The translations under genes were made by a program, and so were the position numbers. From Cedecea neteri (GTDB lineage: Bacteria; Pseudomonadota; Gammaproteobacteria; Enterobacterales; Enterobacteriaceae), in contig NZ_CP009459.1 of NCBI RefSeq assembly GCF_000758325.1, positions 4,588,001-4,652,000 on the forward strand: a DNA stretch of 64,000 nt. Direction: 5' to 3'. Of the stretch, positions 38,122 through 47,073 are shown piece after piece. The notes below the pieces were generated by a model, which was not told the origin of the DNA, ran no database searches, and saw only the letters and a program-made list of their open reading frames with translations. Position 1 is the first letter of the stretch. Every line of letters starts with the position of its first letter.

Positions 38122-39315
38122 ATGCAGGAGTCAGGTCTCAATAATCAGCGGGTGCGCCAGCTCAACCGGCAAACGCTGATGACGCTGGTATGGCGGCACA
38201 AGCAGCTGAGTAAATCGCAGTTTGCCCGCTACACCGGGCTGTCCATTCCCGCCGTCAGCAACATCCTTGAAGAGCTGGTTGATGAGGGCAAACTTAGCCA
38301 CTCCAGCGAAAATCTCAGCAGCCGCGGGCTGAACAGCGGCAGCTACCAGATCCCGCCGGAAGGGGATTACATCCTCTGTATGAACGTCACCCCCACCAGC
38401 ATCGAGAGCCAGCTGTGCAACGCCCAGCTTTCGCCGATAACCGACTTTGAGCGCCGCGCTATTGTGGCACCTTCTCCCCAGGCACTGCTGTCGGCCATCG
38501 AAGCAATCTGGCAGCAGCAGCGAAAAAACTGGCCAAAAAAAACCATTAATCTCGCGCTGGGTATACACGGGCAGGTCGATCCGGTGACCGGCGTGTCGCA
38601 AACCATGCCCCAGGCCCCGTGGCGGGAAGCGGTGGAAATTAAATACCTGCTGGAGGAGAAGCTGAACGTCGAAGTCCGGCTGGATAACGACTGCGTGATG
38701 CTGGCCCTGGCGGAAAAGTGGCAAAACAACGGCAATCGGGAAGATTTCTGCGTGCTTAACGTGGATTATGGCATCGGCTCTTCGTTTGTGATCAACGGGC
38801 AAATCTATCGCGGCAATCTGTACGGCAGCGGGCAAATTGGCCACACCATCGTGAACCCGGATGGCATGGCCTGCGACTGCGGGCGCTATGGCTGCCTGGA
38901 AACCGTAGCTTCGCTCAGCGCGCTGAAAAAACAGGCCCGTATCTGGCTCAAAACACACCCCGAGGCGCAGCAGCACGATCCGGAAAAGCTCACTTCCCGG
39001 CAGTTGGTTCAGGCGCTGCATGGCGGAGATGAAAGAGTTGCCCGCTGGGTAGAAGATTCGGCCAACGCGATTGGGCTTAGCCTGTATAACTTTCTTAATA
39101 TTCTGAATATTAATCAGATCTGGTTCTATGGCCGCAGCTGCGAGTTTGGCGAAAACTGGCTGAACGCCATTAAACAGCGCATTGGTTTTAATCCCTTCGA
39201 CCACGGTGATAGCCTTAAGAGTCACGCCACGCAAATAAACTTCGGGCAACTCACCCGCGCCCAGCAGGTGATGGGGATAGGCTATTTATATGCCGAGACT
39301 GCACTGATGGAATAA
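38122..39315 (+). CDS. yphH: ROK-family transcriptional regulator YphH
   Basis: N-terminal winged helix-turn-helix (residues about 25-70: LSKSQFARYTGLSIPAVSNI) followed by a ROK sugar-binding domain with the zinc motif CDCGRYGCLE and the GxGxG-type segments ALGIHGQVDP and LNVDYGIGSSFVING. This is the NagC/XylR/Mlc architecture: a repressor released by a sugar or sugar phosphate. The domain keeps the acidic LDNDCVMLAL motif of ROK kinases. 397 aa, the E. coli YphH length. It sits between yphG and the sugar operon and most likely controls both arms (inference). Confidence 0.9.
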   Translation: MQESGLNNQRVRQLNRQTLMTLVWRHKQLSKSQFARYTGLSIPAVSNILEELVDEGKLSHSSENLSSRGLNSGSYQIPPEGDYILCMNVTPTSIESQLCNAQLSPITDFERRAIVAPSPQALLSAIEAIWQQQRKNWPKKTINLALGIHGQVDPVTGVSQTMPQAPWREAVEIKYLLEEKLNVEVRLDNDCVMLALAEKWQNNGNREDFCVLNVDYGIGSSFVINGQIYRGNLYGSGQIGHTIVNPDGMACDCGRYGCLETVASLSALKKQARIWLKTHPEAQQHDPEKLTSRQLVQALHGGDERVARWVEDSANAIGLSLYNFLNILNINQIWFYGRSCEFGENWLNAIKQRIGFNPFDHGDSLKSHATQINFGQLTRAQQVMGIGYLYAETALME

Positions 39316-39446
39316 CGAGATGGCGTCGGGCGTCATCAATAAAAAACATTCATTAACACAAACAACGTGGTAGAGGCGTAGCGGCAATGGCAGGCTCGGA
39401 AGTTGTGTATTAACTTTAAATTGAGTCCACTACAGGCGAGCCCGCT

Positions 39447-39869
39447 ATGAACACACTACGCTATTTCGATTTTGGTCAATCTCGTGCCCTGATCCTGCTT
39501 ATTGCCCGTATTGCGTTGATTCTGCTGTTCATTATTTTCGGCTTGCCGAAGCTCAGCGGATTCAGCGGCACCGTGGCGTATATGGAGCATCTTGGCACCC
39601 CACTCCCGACGCTTGCCGCCGCGATTGCGGTATTTATGGAAGTTGTCGCCGCAATCCTGGTCATTATCGGGTTCTTTACCCGCCCGCTAGCCATTTTGTT
39701 TGTGTTTTATACCCTCGGCACGGCACTTATCGGTCACCACTACTGGAATATGACCGGCGACGCGGTGATGCCTAACATGATTAACTTCTATAAAAACATC
39801 AGCATAGCTGGCGGGTTCCTGCTGCTGGCGGTAACCGGCCCTGGCGCGATTTCCGTCGACAAGCGCTGA
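39447..39869 (+). CDS. yphA: DoxX-family inner membrane protein YphA
   Basis: Small four-helix DoxX membrane protein, 140 aa, near identical in layout to E. coli YphA ([63 protein letters not shown]). Biochemical role unknown; other DoxX proteins have been tied to redox or sulfur stress. It has its own 131-bp upstream gap and is closed by a strong terminator, so it is likely a separate transcript within the yph region. Confidence 0.9.
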   Translation: MNTLRYFDFGQSRALILLIARIALILLFIIFGLPKLSGFSGTVAYMEHLGTPLPTLAAAIAVFMEVVAAILVIIGFFTRPLAILFVFYTLGTALIGHHYWNMTGDAVMPNMINFYKNISIAGGFLLLAVTGPGAISVDKR

Positions 39870-39883
39870 ATCTCATCCTCCTC

Positions 39884-39907
39884 AAAGGCCGCTTCTGCGG
39901 CCTTTTT
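39884..39907 (+). terminator. Terminator after yphA
   Basis: Perfect stem AAAGGCCGC/GCGGCCTTT with TTCT loop and T5, 15 bp after the yphA stop. Confidence 0.9.
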
Positions 39908-40251
39908 CATTTGCTTCCCGCCCATTTTGCTTGATACGCTTCAGCTCACAATTTCGTAACATTCTTTTGCTGGCTGACTGCCTCTTTGGTGTCAAAAGCA
40001 TCCCCTTAACGGCAAATTGTTTATTAATTGTTATTCATATGTTTCATTTTTGACTATGAATTAACACCACCATGTCCGTCCAGTTTAAAAAAACATCATA
40101 TATTTAACTATTTTTTAACTAAATTAGATCTAAAAACAAACAATAATGGGCGTGTATCACATTTAGAAAAACTACGATTCATTCCCTCTTCCCTTCGTTG
40201 CTAGTCTCCTCTCCGTGACATGCCTCAGTCCCTAATAAAAAAGGTACACCT
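39908..40251 (+). promoter_or_regulatory. AT-rich upstream region of the sugar ABC operon
   Basis: A stretch of 344 bp without a gene, markedly richer in A+T than its surroundings (especially 40010-40180). Two exact direct repeats TTTAACTA lie at 40103-40110 and 40114-40121, 11 bp apart (one helical turn), a plausible operator. A CRP-like half site TATCACA is near 40155. The Shine-Dalgarno for the binding-protein gene is AAAAAGG at about 40239-40245. No single promoter could be chosen with confidence. Confidence 0.5.
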
Positions 40252-41235
40252 ATGAAATTCAAACTCGCATTACTCAGTGCAACCCTGATTTCTGCATGCA
40301 TGTTGTCCGGTACGGCCGTTGCGGCGGATAAGTATGAAATCGCAGTGGTGGCGAAAGTCACCGGGATCCCATGGTTTAACCGTATGGAAACCGGCGTCAA
40401 TGAAGCCGCAAAAAAACTCAACGTTAACGCTTACCAGACCGGGGCCTCGACGCCCGATCCGGCTCAGCAGGTGAAGGTGATTGAGGATCTGATCGCCAAG
40501 AAAGTGAACGCCATTATTGTGGTGCCTAACGATGCCAAAGTGCTGGAGCCGGTGCTGAAAAAAGCGCGCGATCAGGGCATCGTGGTGCTGACGCATGAAT
40601 CCCCTGACCAGCAGATCGGCCAGTGGGATATCGAAACCATCGACAGCGAGAAATACGCTCAGGCCAACATGGATGAGCTGGCGAAAGACATGGGTGGAAA
40701 AGGCGGCTATGCGATTTACGTCGGCTCGCTGACCGTGCCGCTGCACAACGCCTGGGCGGATTCCGCCATTAAATACCAGAAAGAAAAATACCCGGATATG
40801 TTCGAAGTGACTTCACGCCTGCCGGTGGCGGAGAGCATCGACAAATCCTACTCCACCACGCTTGATCTGATGAAAACGTATCCGCAGATGAAAGGCGTGA
40901 TTGGCTTTGGTTCCCTCGGCCCAATCGGCGCGGGCCAGGCGGTACAGAAGAAACGCGCGAAGGATAAACTGGCGGTTGTCGGCATTGCGATGCCGGGCCA
41001 GGCAGCACCTTACCTGATGCGCGGCGACATTAAAAAAGCGCTGCTTTGGGATCCTAAAGATGCGGGTTACGCGCTGGTTACCGTGGCAGATCAGCTGCTG
41101 CAGGGCAAAGCCGTGACCAAAGACCTGACCATTGACGGTCTGGGCAAGGCCGATGTCGACATGGATAAGAAAGTGATCCGCTTTAACAAGATCCTCGAAG
41201 TCACCAAAGATAACGCTCAGTCACTCGGTTTCTAA
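40252..41235 (+). CDS. Periplasmic sugar-binding protein of a CUT2/AI-2-type ABC importer
   Basis: Substrate-binding protein of the ribose/LsrB class. Sec signal MKFKLALLSATLISACMLSG with cleavage after TAVA, then the two-lobe fold: YEIAVVAKVTGIPWFNRMETG, KKVNAIIVVPNDAKVLEPVL, VVLTHESPD and AVVGIAMPGQAAPYL. The C-terminal end (VIRFNKILEVTKDNAQSLGF) resembles LsrB/RhaS proteins. 327 aa. First gene of the operon with ATPase, two permeases, kinase and isomerase. It does not look orthologous to E. coli YphF despite the matching chromosomal locus. Ligand probably a pentose, ketose or related small polyol. Confidence 0.87.
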   Translation: MKFKLALLSATLISACMLSGTAVAADKYEIAVVAKVTGIPWFNRMETGVNEAAKKLNVNAYQTGASTPDPAQQVKVIEDLIAKKVNAIIVVPNDAKVLEPVLKKARDQGIVVLTHESPDQQIGQWDIETIDSEKYAQANMDELAKDMGGKGGYAIYVGSLTVPLHNAWADSAIKYQKEKYPDMFEVTSRLPVAESIDKSYSTTLDLMKTYPQMKGVIGFGSLGPIGAGQAVQKKRAKDKLAVVGIAMPGQAAPYLMRGDIKKALLWDPKDAGYALVTVADQLLQGKAVTKDLTIDGLGKADVDMDKKVIRFNKILEVTKDNAQSLGF

Positions 41236-41343
41236 GGCTCTTAAGCCAACACCAGGGAAACCGGAATGTCGGTCAGCCGGCCGGCATTCTCCAACAAGAT
41301 TATTTTGTGGCGCCCACGTCGGGCGCCGGCAGGGGCATTACCC

Positions 41344-42843
41344 ATGACCGACACATCCGCATTTATCACTCTTGAGAATATCAGCAAGCAATTCCCGGGC
41401 GTGCGGGCGCTGGATAACGTCAATCTGACGCTCAGAAAAGGCGAAGTTCATTGCCTGGCCGGACAAAACGGCTGCGGTAAAAGCACGATTATCAAAGTGA
41501 TTTCCGGCGTCTACCACCCGGAAAAAGGGGCGCAAATCGCCCTCGACGGCAAACTGTTTCACAGCCTGACGCCCACGCTGTCCGCGCATTACGGCATCCA
41601 GGTAATCTACCAGGATCTGTCGCTGTTCCCCAATTTCAGCGTGGCCGAGAATATCGCCGTGCACCGCTATCAGCCCGGCGGCAGTCTGTGGGTTAACCGC
41701 CGCGCAATGAAAGCTCAGGCGCTGGCGGCTATGCAGCGCATTGGCGTCACGCTTGACCCGGACAAGAAAGTCGAAAAACTCTCGATAGCCGATCGCCAGC
41801 TGGTGGCAATTTGCCGCGCCATTGCCGCCGATGCCCGGCTGGTCATTATGGACGAGCCCACGGCATCTCTGACTCGCCAGGAAGTTAACGGTCTGCTGCG
41901 GGTGGTGAATGAACTCAAAGCGGACGGGATTTGCGTGGTGTTTGTCAGCCACCGCCTGGACGAAGTAATGGAAGTGGCCGACCGCATTAGCGTGATGCGC
42001 GACGGGAAGCTGGTCGGCACCTGGCAGGCCAGCGAGCTGGACAGCAACGAGCTTGCTTTCCTGATGACCGGGCAACGCTTCCACTACAGCCCGCTGCCGG
42101 AAAAACCGCCGGTAGAAAAACAGCCGATGCTGGAGCTGCGCGGCCTCAGCCGCAAAGGCAAATACCACAACATCAATCTGTCACTGCGCAGCGGAGAGAT
42201 TGTTTCCATCGTGGGCCTGCTCGGGTCGGGCCGCACCGAACTGTGCATGAGCCTGTTCGGCATGACGCAGCCGCAAAGCGGTGAAATGCTGATCGACGGC
42301 GTGCCGGTAACGTTTCGCAATAACCACGATGCGATTAAACACGGCATCGGCTACGTGTCTGAAGATCGCCTGACTCAAGGCCTGATCATGGAGCAGTCGA
42401 TCTACGACAACACGATTGTCACGGTCTTCGACAAACTTCATACCCGCAGCGGCCTGCTCGATCACACCAAAGCCCGTCACCTGGTGGCCGATCTTATTCG
42501 TGAGCTAAACATCAAAGTCTCCGATGCCGGGCTGCCGGTAAAAACCCTTTCCGGCGGCAACGCCCAAAGGATTGCCATCGCCAAATGGGTGGCGACTAAT
42601 CCGCAAATATTGATTCTCGACTCGCCCACCGTGGGCGTGGATATCGCCAACAAAGAAGGCATCTACCAAATCGCCCGTTCCCTCGCGGAACAGGGGCTGG
42701 CGGTACTGATGATTTGCGATGAAATCCCTGAAGCGTATTACAACAGCCACCGCGTGCTGGTGATGCGCCGGGGCGAACTGGTCGCAGAGTTTAATCCTCA
42801 TCGCAGTAGCGAGCAGGACATTGCTGAGGTGGTCAATGAATAA
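41344..42843 (+). CDS. Sugar ABC transporter ATP-binding protein (tandem, RbsA/LsrA-like)
   Basis: Fused double ATPase energising the importer. First cassette (residues about 8-240): Walker A GQNGCGKST, signature-like KLSIADRQLVAICRA, Walker B LVIMDEPTASL. Second cassette: degenerate Walker A GLLGSGRTEL, signature LSGGNAQRIAIAK and Walker B ILILDSPTVGVD, where Ser replaces the usual catalytic Glu of DEP. One competent and one degenerate site is normal for CUT2 ATPases. Start ATG 41344 (MTDTSAFITLENISKQFPG) with AGGGG upstream; an ATG 26 codons earlier has no homology. 499 aa. Overlaps the next gene by 8 bp. Confidence 0.9.
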   Translation: MTDTSAFITLENISKQFPGVRALDNVNLTLRKGEVHCLAGQNGCGKSTIIKVISGVYHPEKGAQIALDGKLFHSLTPTLSAHYGIQVIYQDLSLFPNFSVAENIAVHRYQPGGSLWVNRRAMKAQALAAMQRIGVTLDPDKKVEKLSIADRQLVAICRAIAADARLVIMDEPTASLTRQEVNGLLRVVNELKADGICVVFVSHRLDEVMEVADRISVMRDGKLVGTWQASELDSNELAFLMTGQRFHYSPLPEKPPVEKQPMLELRGLSRKGKYHNINLSLRSGEIVSIVGLLGSGRTELCMSLFGMTQPQSGEMLIDGVPVTFRNNHDAIKHGIGYVSEDRLTQGLIMEQSIYDNTIVTVFDKLHTRSGLLDHTKARHLVADLIRELNIKVSDAGLPVKTLSGGNAQRIAIAKWVATNPQILILDSPTVGVDIANKEGIYQIARSLAEQGLAVLMICDEIPEAYYNSHRVLVMRRGELVAEFNPHRSSEQDIAEVVNE

Positions 42844-43825
42844 CCCTCGTTTTTCCCGCCTGGCCGGGCAACATGAGTTCTGGCTGGGTCTTCTGGTGGT
42901 GGCACTGGCCGTTGGCCTGAGCATCAGCACCGATGAGTTTTTATCTCTCGGTAACCTGACCGATGTCGCCACCAGCTACGCCATTCTCGGCATTCTGGCC
43001 TGCGGGCTGTTTGTGGTACTGATTTCCGGGGGGATTGATATTTCGTTCCCGGCGATGACCGCTATTGCCCAGTACGTGATGGCAAGCTGGGTGATCGCCC
43101 ACGGTGGTAACTTTGCGCTGGCGCTGGTGATTTCGATTGCCGTCGGGCTGCTGCTCGGGTTGATCAACGGCTTCCTGGTTTACTGGCTGCGGGTCCCGGC
43201 GATCATCATCACTATTGCCACTCTCAACGTTTACTACGGCCTGCTGGTTTACCTCACCAAAGGTACCTGGCTGTACGGCTTCCCGGACTGGTTTATGAAC
43301 GGCATTAACTGGTTCTCTTTCACGGCCAAAGACGGTTATCAGTACGGGTTGACCCTGCCGCTGCTGTGCCTTGCCGCAGTGATTATCTTTACCGCCGTGC
43401 TGATGAACTACACGCGCCTTGGCCGCCAGATTTATGCCATGGGCGGCAACCGTGAGGCGGCGTCCCGTCTGGGGATGAACCTGCTGAAGCTGCACTTCTA
43501 CGTCTACGGCTATATGGGGATTCTGGCAGGTATTGCCGCCGTCGTTCAGGCGCAGATCACCCAGTCCGTCGCGCCAAACTCGCTGCTGGGCTTTGAGCTG
43601 ACGGTTCTGGCAGCGGTAGTACTCGGCGGGACAAGCATGAGCGGCGGGCGCGGGACGCTCACCGGCACGCTGCTCGGGGTTATCCTGCTGGCATTCTTAC
43701 AAAACGGTCTGACGCTGCTGAGCGTGTCCTCTTACTGGCACGCCGTGTTCAGCGGCGTGATTATCCTGGTCAGCATCAGCGCGACGGCCTGGAATGAAAA
43801 ACGCAAACTCGCAAGGGAGCTTTGA
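42836..43825 (+). CDS. Sugar ABC transporter permease 1
   Basis: BPD_transp_2-family permease of the RbsC/LsrC type, 329 aa with eight to ten hydrophobic segments. Family marks: LISGGIDISFPAMTAIAQYV and VLGGTSMSGGRGTLTGTLLG, the ATPase-contact region. Start ATG 42836 inside the end of the ATPase gene, with GAGGTGG as ribosome site. Followed by a second, different permease, so the channel is presumably a heterodimer as in Lsr. Confidence 0.9.
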   Translation: MNNPRFSRLAGQHEFWLGLLVVALAVGLSISTDEFLSLGNLTDVATSYAILGILACGLFVVLISGGIDISFPAMTAIAQYVMASWVIAHGGNFALALVISIAVGLLLGLINGFLVYWLRVPAIIITIATLNVYYGLLVYLTKGTWLYGFPDWFMNGINWFSFTAKDGYQYGLTLPLLCLAAVIIFTAVLMNYTRLGRQIYAMGGNREAASRLGMNLLKLHFYVYGYMGILAGIAAVVQAQITQSVAPNSLLGFELTVLAAVVLGGTSMSGGRGTLTGTLLGVILLAFLQNGLTLLSVSSYWHAVFSGVIILVSISATAWNEKRKLAREL

Positions 43826-43826
43826 G

Positions 43827-44780
43827 ATGAAAACCTTCGCCAGATTTTTACCCGGTGACGCCATCATCCGGCTGCAGTGCGTGATTATTGTGGTGGTCGC
43901 CGTGGCGTTTTCGCTGCTGCTGGGCGGGCGCTTCTTTAGCCTCGCCAACTTCCAGTCCATCGGCTCTCAGCTGCCTATTCTTGGCATGCTGGCGCTGGGT
44001 ATGGGGATGACGATGCTGACCGGCGGGATCAACCTGTCGATCATTGCCGGGGCGAACGCCTGTTCGCTGGTGATGGCGGCCATTATCGTCAGCCACCCGG
44101 ATAACCCGCTGTTCTTCGCGCTGGCGCTGCTGGCGGGTATTGCCGTGGCGGTAGCTATCGGCACGCTAAACGGCGCTCTGGTCGCCTGGGTTGGCGTTTC
44201 GCCTATTCTGGCCACGCTCGGCACCATGACGCTGATTTCCGGGCTCAATATTTTGCTGTCCAACGGCACGGTGATTTCCGGCTTCCCGGCGGCAATTCAG
44301 TATCTGGGCAACGCCACATTGCTTGGTATTCCGGTCGCGCTGCTGCTGTTCCTGCTGGTTGCCGTCCTGCTCTGGGTATTGCTGGAGCACACCACGCTGG
44401 GGCGCAGCCTTTATCTGGTCGGCTCCAACGAACAAGCCACTCGCTACAGCGGCGTTAACACCGTGCGGGTGCAGATATCGGTATACGTGATTTCCGCGCT
44501 GCTCGGCTGGGTGGCCGCCATTCTGATGATGGCGAAATTTAACTCCGCCAAAGCCGGGTACGGTGAGTCTTACCTGCTGGTCACCATTCTTGCCTCGGTG
44601 CTGGGCGGCATTAACCCGGACGGCGGCTTCGGCCGCATTATCGGCCTGGTGCTGGCGCTCATCGTGCTGCAAATGCTGGAAAGCGGCTTTAATTTGCTGG
44701 GGATCAGCAGTTATTTGACCATGGCGCTCTGGGGCGCGGTGCTGATCCTCTTTATCGCATTACAGAATCGTAAAGCCTGA
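43827..44780 (+). CDS. Sugar ABC transporter permease 2
   Basis: Second BPD_transp_2 permease, 317 aa. Motifs MLTGGINLSIIAGANACSLV and SVLGGINPDGGFGRIIGLVL match the family. Start ATG 43827, one base after the upstream stop codon, with AAGGGAG eight bases away; an earlier ATG lies inside permease 1. Only moderately similar to permease 1, supporting a heterodimeric LsrC/LsrD-like channel. Confidence 0.9.
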   Translation: MKTFARFLPGDAIIRLQCVIIVVVAVAFSLLLGGRFFSLANFQSIGSQLPILGMLALGMGMTMLTGGINLSIIAGANACSLVMAAIIVSHPDNPLFFALALLAGIAVAVAIGTLNGALVAWVGVSPILATLGTMTLISGLNILLSNGTVISGFPAAIQYLGNATLLGIPVALLLFLLVAVLLWVLLEHTTLGRSLYLVGSNEQATRYSGVNTVRVQISVYVISALLGWVAAILMMAKFNSAKAGYGESYLLVTILASVLGGINPDGGFGRIIGLVLALIVLQMLESGFNLLGISSYLTMALWGAVLILFIALQNRKA

Positions 44781-44796
44781 GTTCAGGAGAATCATT

Positions 44797-46434
44797 ATGG
44801 CGAGTTACTTCATTGGGGTGGATGTAGGGACGGGAAGCGCCCGCGCGGGCGTCTTTGACCTGAATGGCAGAATGGTTGGCGAGGCAAGCCGGGCGATTGA
44901 GATTTACCGCCCGCAGGCGGACTTCGTTGAGCAATCCTCGGACAATATCTGGCAGGCGGTTTGCAACGCGGTGCGGGATGCGGTCAACCAGGCCGATATT
45001 AACCCGATTCAGGTAAAAGGGCTGGGATTCGACGCCACCTGTTCCCTGGTGGTGCTGGATAAAGAAGGCAAGCCGCTGACCATCAGCCCTTCCGGGCGCA
45101 GCGAACAGAACATCATTGTGTGGATGGATCACCGCGCCATCACCCAGGCCGACAGAATTAATGCCCTGCACCACCGTGTGCTGGACTACGTGGGCGGAAT
45201 TATTTCCCCGGAAATGCAGACGCCAAAATTGCTGTGGCTCAAACAACACATGCCGAATACCTGGTCTAATGCGGGCTACTATTTTGACCTGCCGGACTTC
45301 CTGACCTGGCGCGCTACCGGGGATGATACCCGCTCGCTCTGCTCCACCGTCTGTAAATGGACCTATATGGGCCACGAAGACAAATGGGACAGCAGCTACT
45401 TCCGCCAGATTGGGCTGGAAGATTTGCTGGAGCACGATGCGGAAAAAATTGGCCGCTATGTCAAAACCATGGGCGAACCGTTGGGCCACGGCCTGACCCA
45501 GCGTGCCGCAAGCGAGATGGGGCTGATTGCCGGCACCGCCGTCAGCGTCTCGATTATTGATGCCCATGCGGGCACGCTCGGCACGCTCGGCGCCTGCGGC
45601 GTTTCCGGTGAAGTGGCTGATTTCGATCGCCGCGTGGCGCTCATCGGCGGCACCTCAACCGGACATATGGCGATTTCAAAAGAAGCACGTTTTATTAATG
45701 GCGTTTGGGGGCCTTACTACTCCGCCGTTCTGCCGGGCTACTGGCTAAACGAAGGCGGCCAGTCGGCCACCGGGGCGCTTATCGACCATATTATTCAGTC
45801 TCATCCATGCTATGAGACGCTGCTTGCCCAGGCGAAGACTCAGGGGCAAACCATTTACGAACTGCTGAACGCCCTGCTGCGTAAAATGGCCGGGGAGCCG
45901 GAAAACATCGCCTTCCTGACGAAGGATATGCACATCCTGCCCTACTTCCACGGCAACCGTTCCCCGCGAGCCAACCCGACGCTAACGGGCGTTATCAGTG
46001 GGCTGAAGCTTTCCCGCACGCAGGAAGATATGGCGCTGCAGTATCTGGCGACGATTCAGGCCATCGCGCTTGGTACCCGCCATATTATCGAAACGATGAA
46101 CCACAGCGGCTACACCATCGACACCATCATGGCGAGCGGCGGCGGCACCAAAAACCCTATCTTCGTTCAGGAGCACGCCAACGCCACAGGCTGCGCGATG
46201 CTGCTGCCAGAAGAGAGCGAGGCGATGCTGTTGGGCAGCGCAATGATGGGCACGGTGGCGGCGGGCGTGTTTGATTCCTTCCCGGAAGCGATGTCGGTCA
46301 TGAGCCGGATTGGCAAAACGGTCACGCCGCAGACCAACCGCATCAAGCAGTACTACGACCGGAAATACAAAGTATTTCATGAGATGTATCTCGACCACAT
46401 GAAATACCGCCAGCTGATGCAGGAGGAAGCATGA
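44797..46434 (+). CDS. FGGY-family pentulose kinase (D-ribulokinase-like)
   Basis: Cytoplasmic carbohydrate kinase, 545 aa, full length. The N-terminal ATPase-fold lobe opens with GVDVGTGSARAGVFD, typical of the pentulose-kinase branch that includes D-ribulokinase; the substrate loop holds WMDHRAI. The C-terminal lobe has ASGGGTKNPIFVQEHANATG, the FGGY signature, and SEAMLLGSAMMG. Expected reaction: ATP plus a pentulose giving the 5-phosphate. RBS AGGAG seven bases ahead. Overlaps the isomerase gene by ATGA, so kinase and isomerase are translationally coupled. Exact sugar unknown. Confidence 0.9.
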   Translation: MASYFIGVDVGTGSARAGVFDLNGRMVGEASRAIEIYRPQADFVEQSSDNIWQAVCNAVRDAVNQADINPIQVKGLGFDATCSLVVLDKEGKPLTISPSGRSEQNIIVWMDHRAITQADRINALHHRVLDYVGGIISPEMQTPKLLWLKQHMPNTWSNAGYYFDLPDFLTWRATGDDTRSLCSTVCKWTYMGHEDKWDSSYFRQIGLEDLLEHDAEKIGRYVKTMGEPLGHGLTQRAASEMGLIAGTAVSVSIIDAHAGTLGTLGACGVSGEVADFDRRVALIGGTSTGHMAISKEARFINGVWGPYYSAVLPGYWLNEGGQSATGALIDHIIQSHPCYETLLAQAKTQGQTIYELLNALLRKMAGEPENIAFLTKDMHILPYFHGNRSPRANPTLTGVISGLKLSRTQEDMALQYLATIQAIALGTRHIIETMNHSGYTIDTIMASGGGTKNPIFVQEHANATGCAMLLPEESEAMLLGSAMMGTVAAGVFDSFPEAMSVMSRIGKTVTPQTNRIKQYYDRKYKVFHEMYLDHMKYRQLMQEEA

Positions 46435-47030
46435 GCCACTCATGGCAGCAGGCCGTCAACGCGTGGGCAACCTGTAGCCGTGAACTTGCGGCGCTGGAAC
46501 AGCATTTGAGCGAGCCACAGTGGCTCGCTTTGCTGGCCGAACTGAGAAACTGCAAAGGCAAGATTGTGGTCACCGGCGTCGGTACTTCAGGCATCGCCGC
46601 GAGGAAAATTGCCCATATGCTGGCCTGTGTCGAACACCCGGCGATTTATCTTAGCGCGACGGACGCGGCGCATGGCGATCTGGGCTTTTTACGTGCGGAC
46701 GATCTGATGATCATGCTTTCCCGGGGTGGGAATTCCGACGAACTGACGCGCCTGTTGCCGGGCATCGCGGCCAGAAACGTCCCGCTCATTAGCGTGACCG
46801 AAAACCCGGATTCGGCCATCGCCCAGGCGGCAAGGTTGGTGATTTCTACCGGCGTGAAGCAGGAAATGGATCCGCTGAATATGCTGGCGACCACGTCGAT
46901 AATCCTGGCGCTGGCGATTTTTGATGCCGCCTGCGCCTGCCTGATGAGCGAGAGCGGTTATTCGAAGGAGACGCTGCTGGCCGTTCATCCCGGCGGGGAT
47001 GTTGGGCTGACGCTCAGCCAACAGCAATAA
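46431..47030 (+). CDS. SIS-domain sugar-phosphate isomerase (KpsF/GutQ-like, no CBS domains)
   Basis: 199-aa single SIS domain. VVTGVGTSGIAARKIAHMLA and MLSRGGNSDELTRLL form the phosphosugar pocket; ATDAAHGDLGFL carries the His found in arabinose-5-phosphate isomerases, and LAVHPGGDVG matches their HPGGxLG end. The CBS pair present in KdsD and GutQ (about 320 aa) is missing. A ketopentose/aldopentose 5-phosphate isomerase acting on the product of the adjacent kinase is the simplest reading. A 6-phospho-3-hexuloisomerase-like reaction cannot be excluded. Confidence 0.85.
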   Translation: MSHSWQQAVNAWATCSRELAALEQHLSEPQWLALLAELRNCKGKIVVTGVGTSGIAARKIAHMLACVEHPAIYLSATDAAHGDLGFLRADDLMIMLSRGGNSDELTRLLPGIAARNVPLISVTENPDSAIAQAARLVISTGVKQEMDPLNMLATTSIILALAIFDAACACLMSESGYSKETLLAVHPGGDVGLTLSQQQ

Positions 47031-47056
47031 AAAAGGCTCCCGCCTGGGAGCCTTCT
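47030..47056. terminator. Bidirectional terminator between the sugar operon and glyA
   Basis: Perfect stem AAGGCTCCC/GGGAGCCTT with loop GCCT, followed on the minus strand by a T-rich run (strong for glyA) and on the plus strand by CTACATTT. Confidence 0.85.
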
Positions 47057-47073
47057 ACATTTCAGCTTAACGG

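Noticed and set aside
39447-39869. DoxX gene as part of a thiosulfate/redox operon
   Set aside because: It is the yphA homologue in its expected locus and is closed by its own terminator; no redox genes are adjacent.
40140-40165. CRP site before the sugar-binding protein gene
   Set aside because: Only the TCACA half is good; the left half does not resemble TGTGA.
41859-42650. Inactive ABC ATPase because of DSPT in the second Walker B and GLLGSGRTE in the second Walker A
   Set aside because: A degenerate second cassette is usual in RbsA/LsrA-type tandem ATPases; the first cassette is intact.
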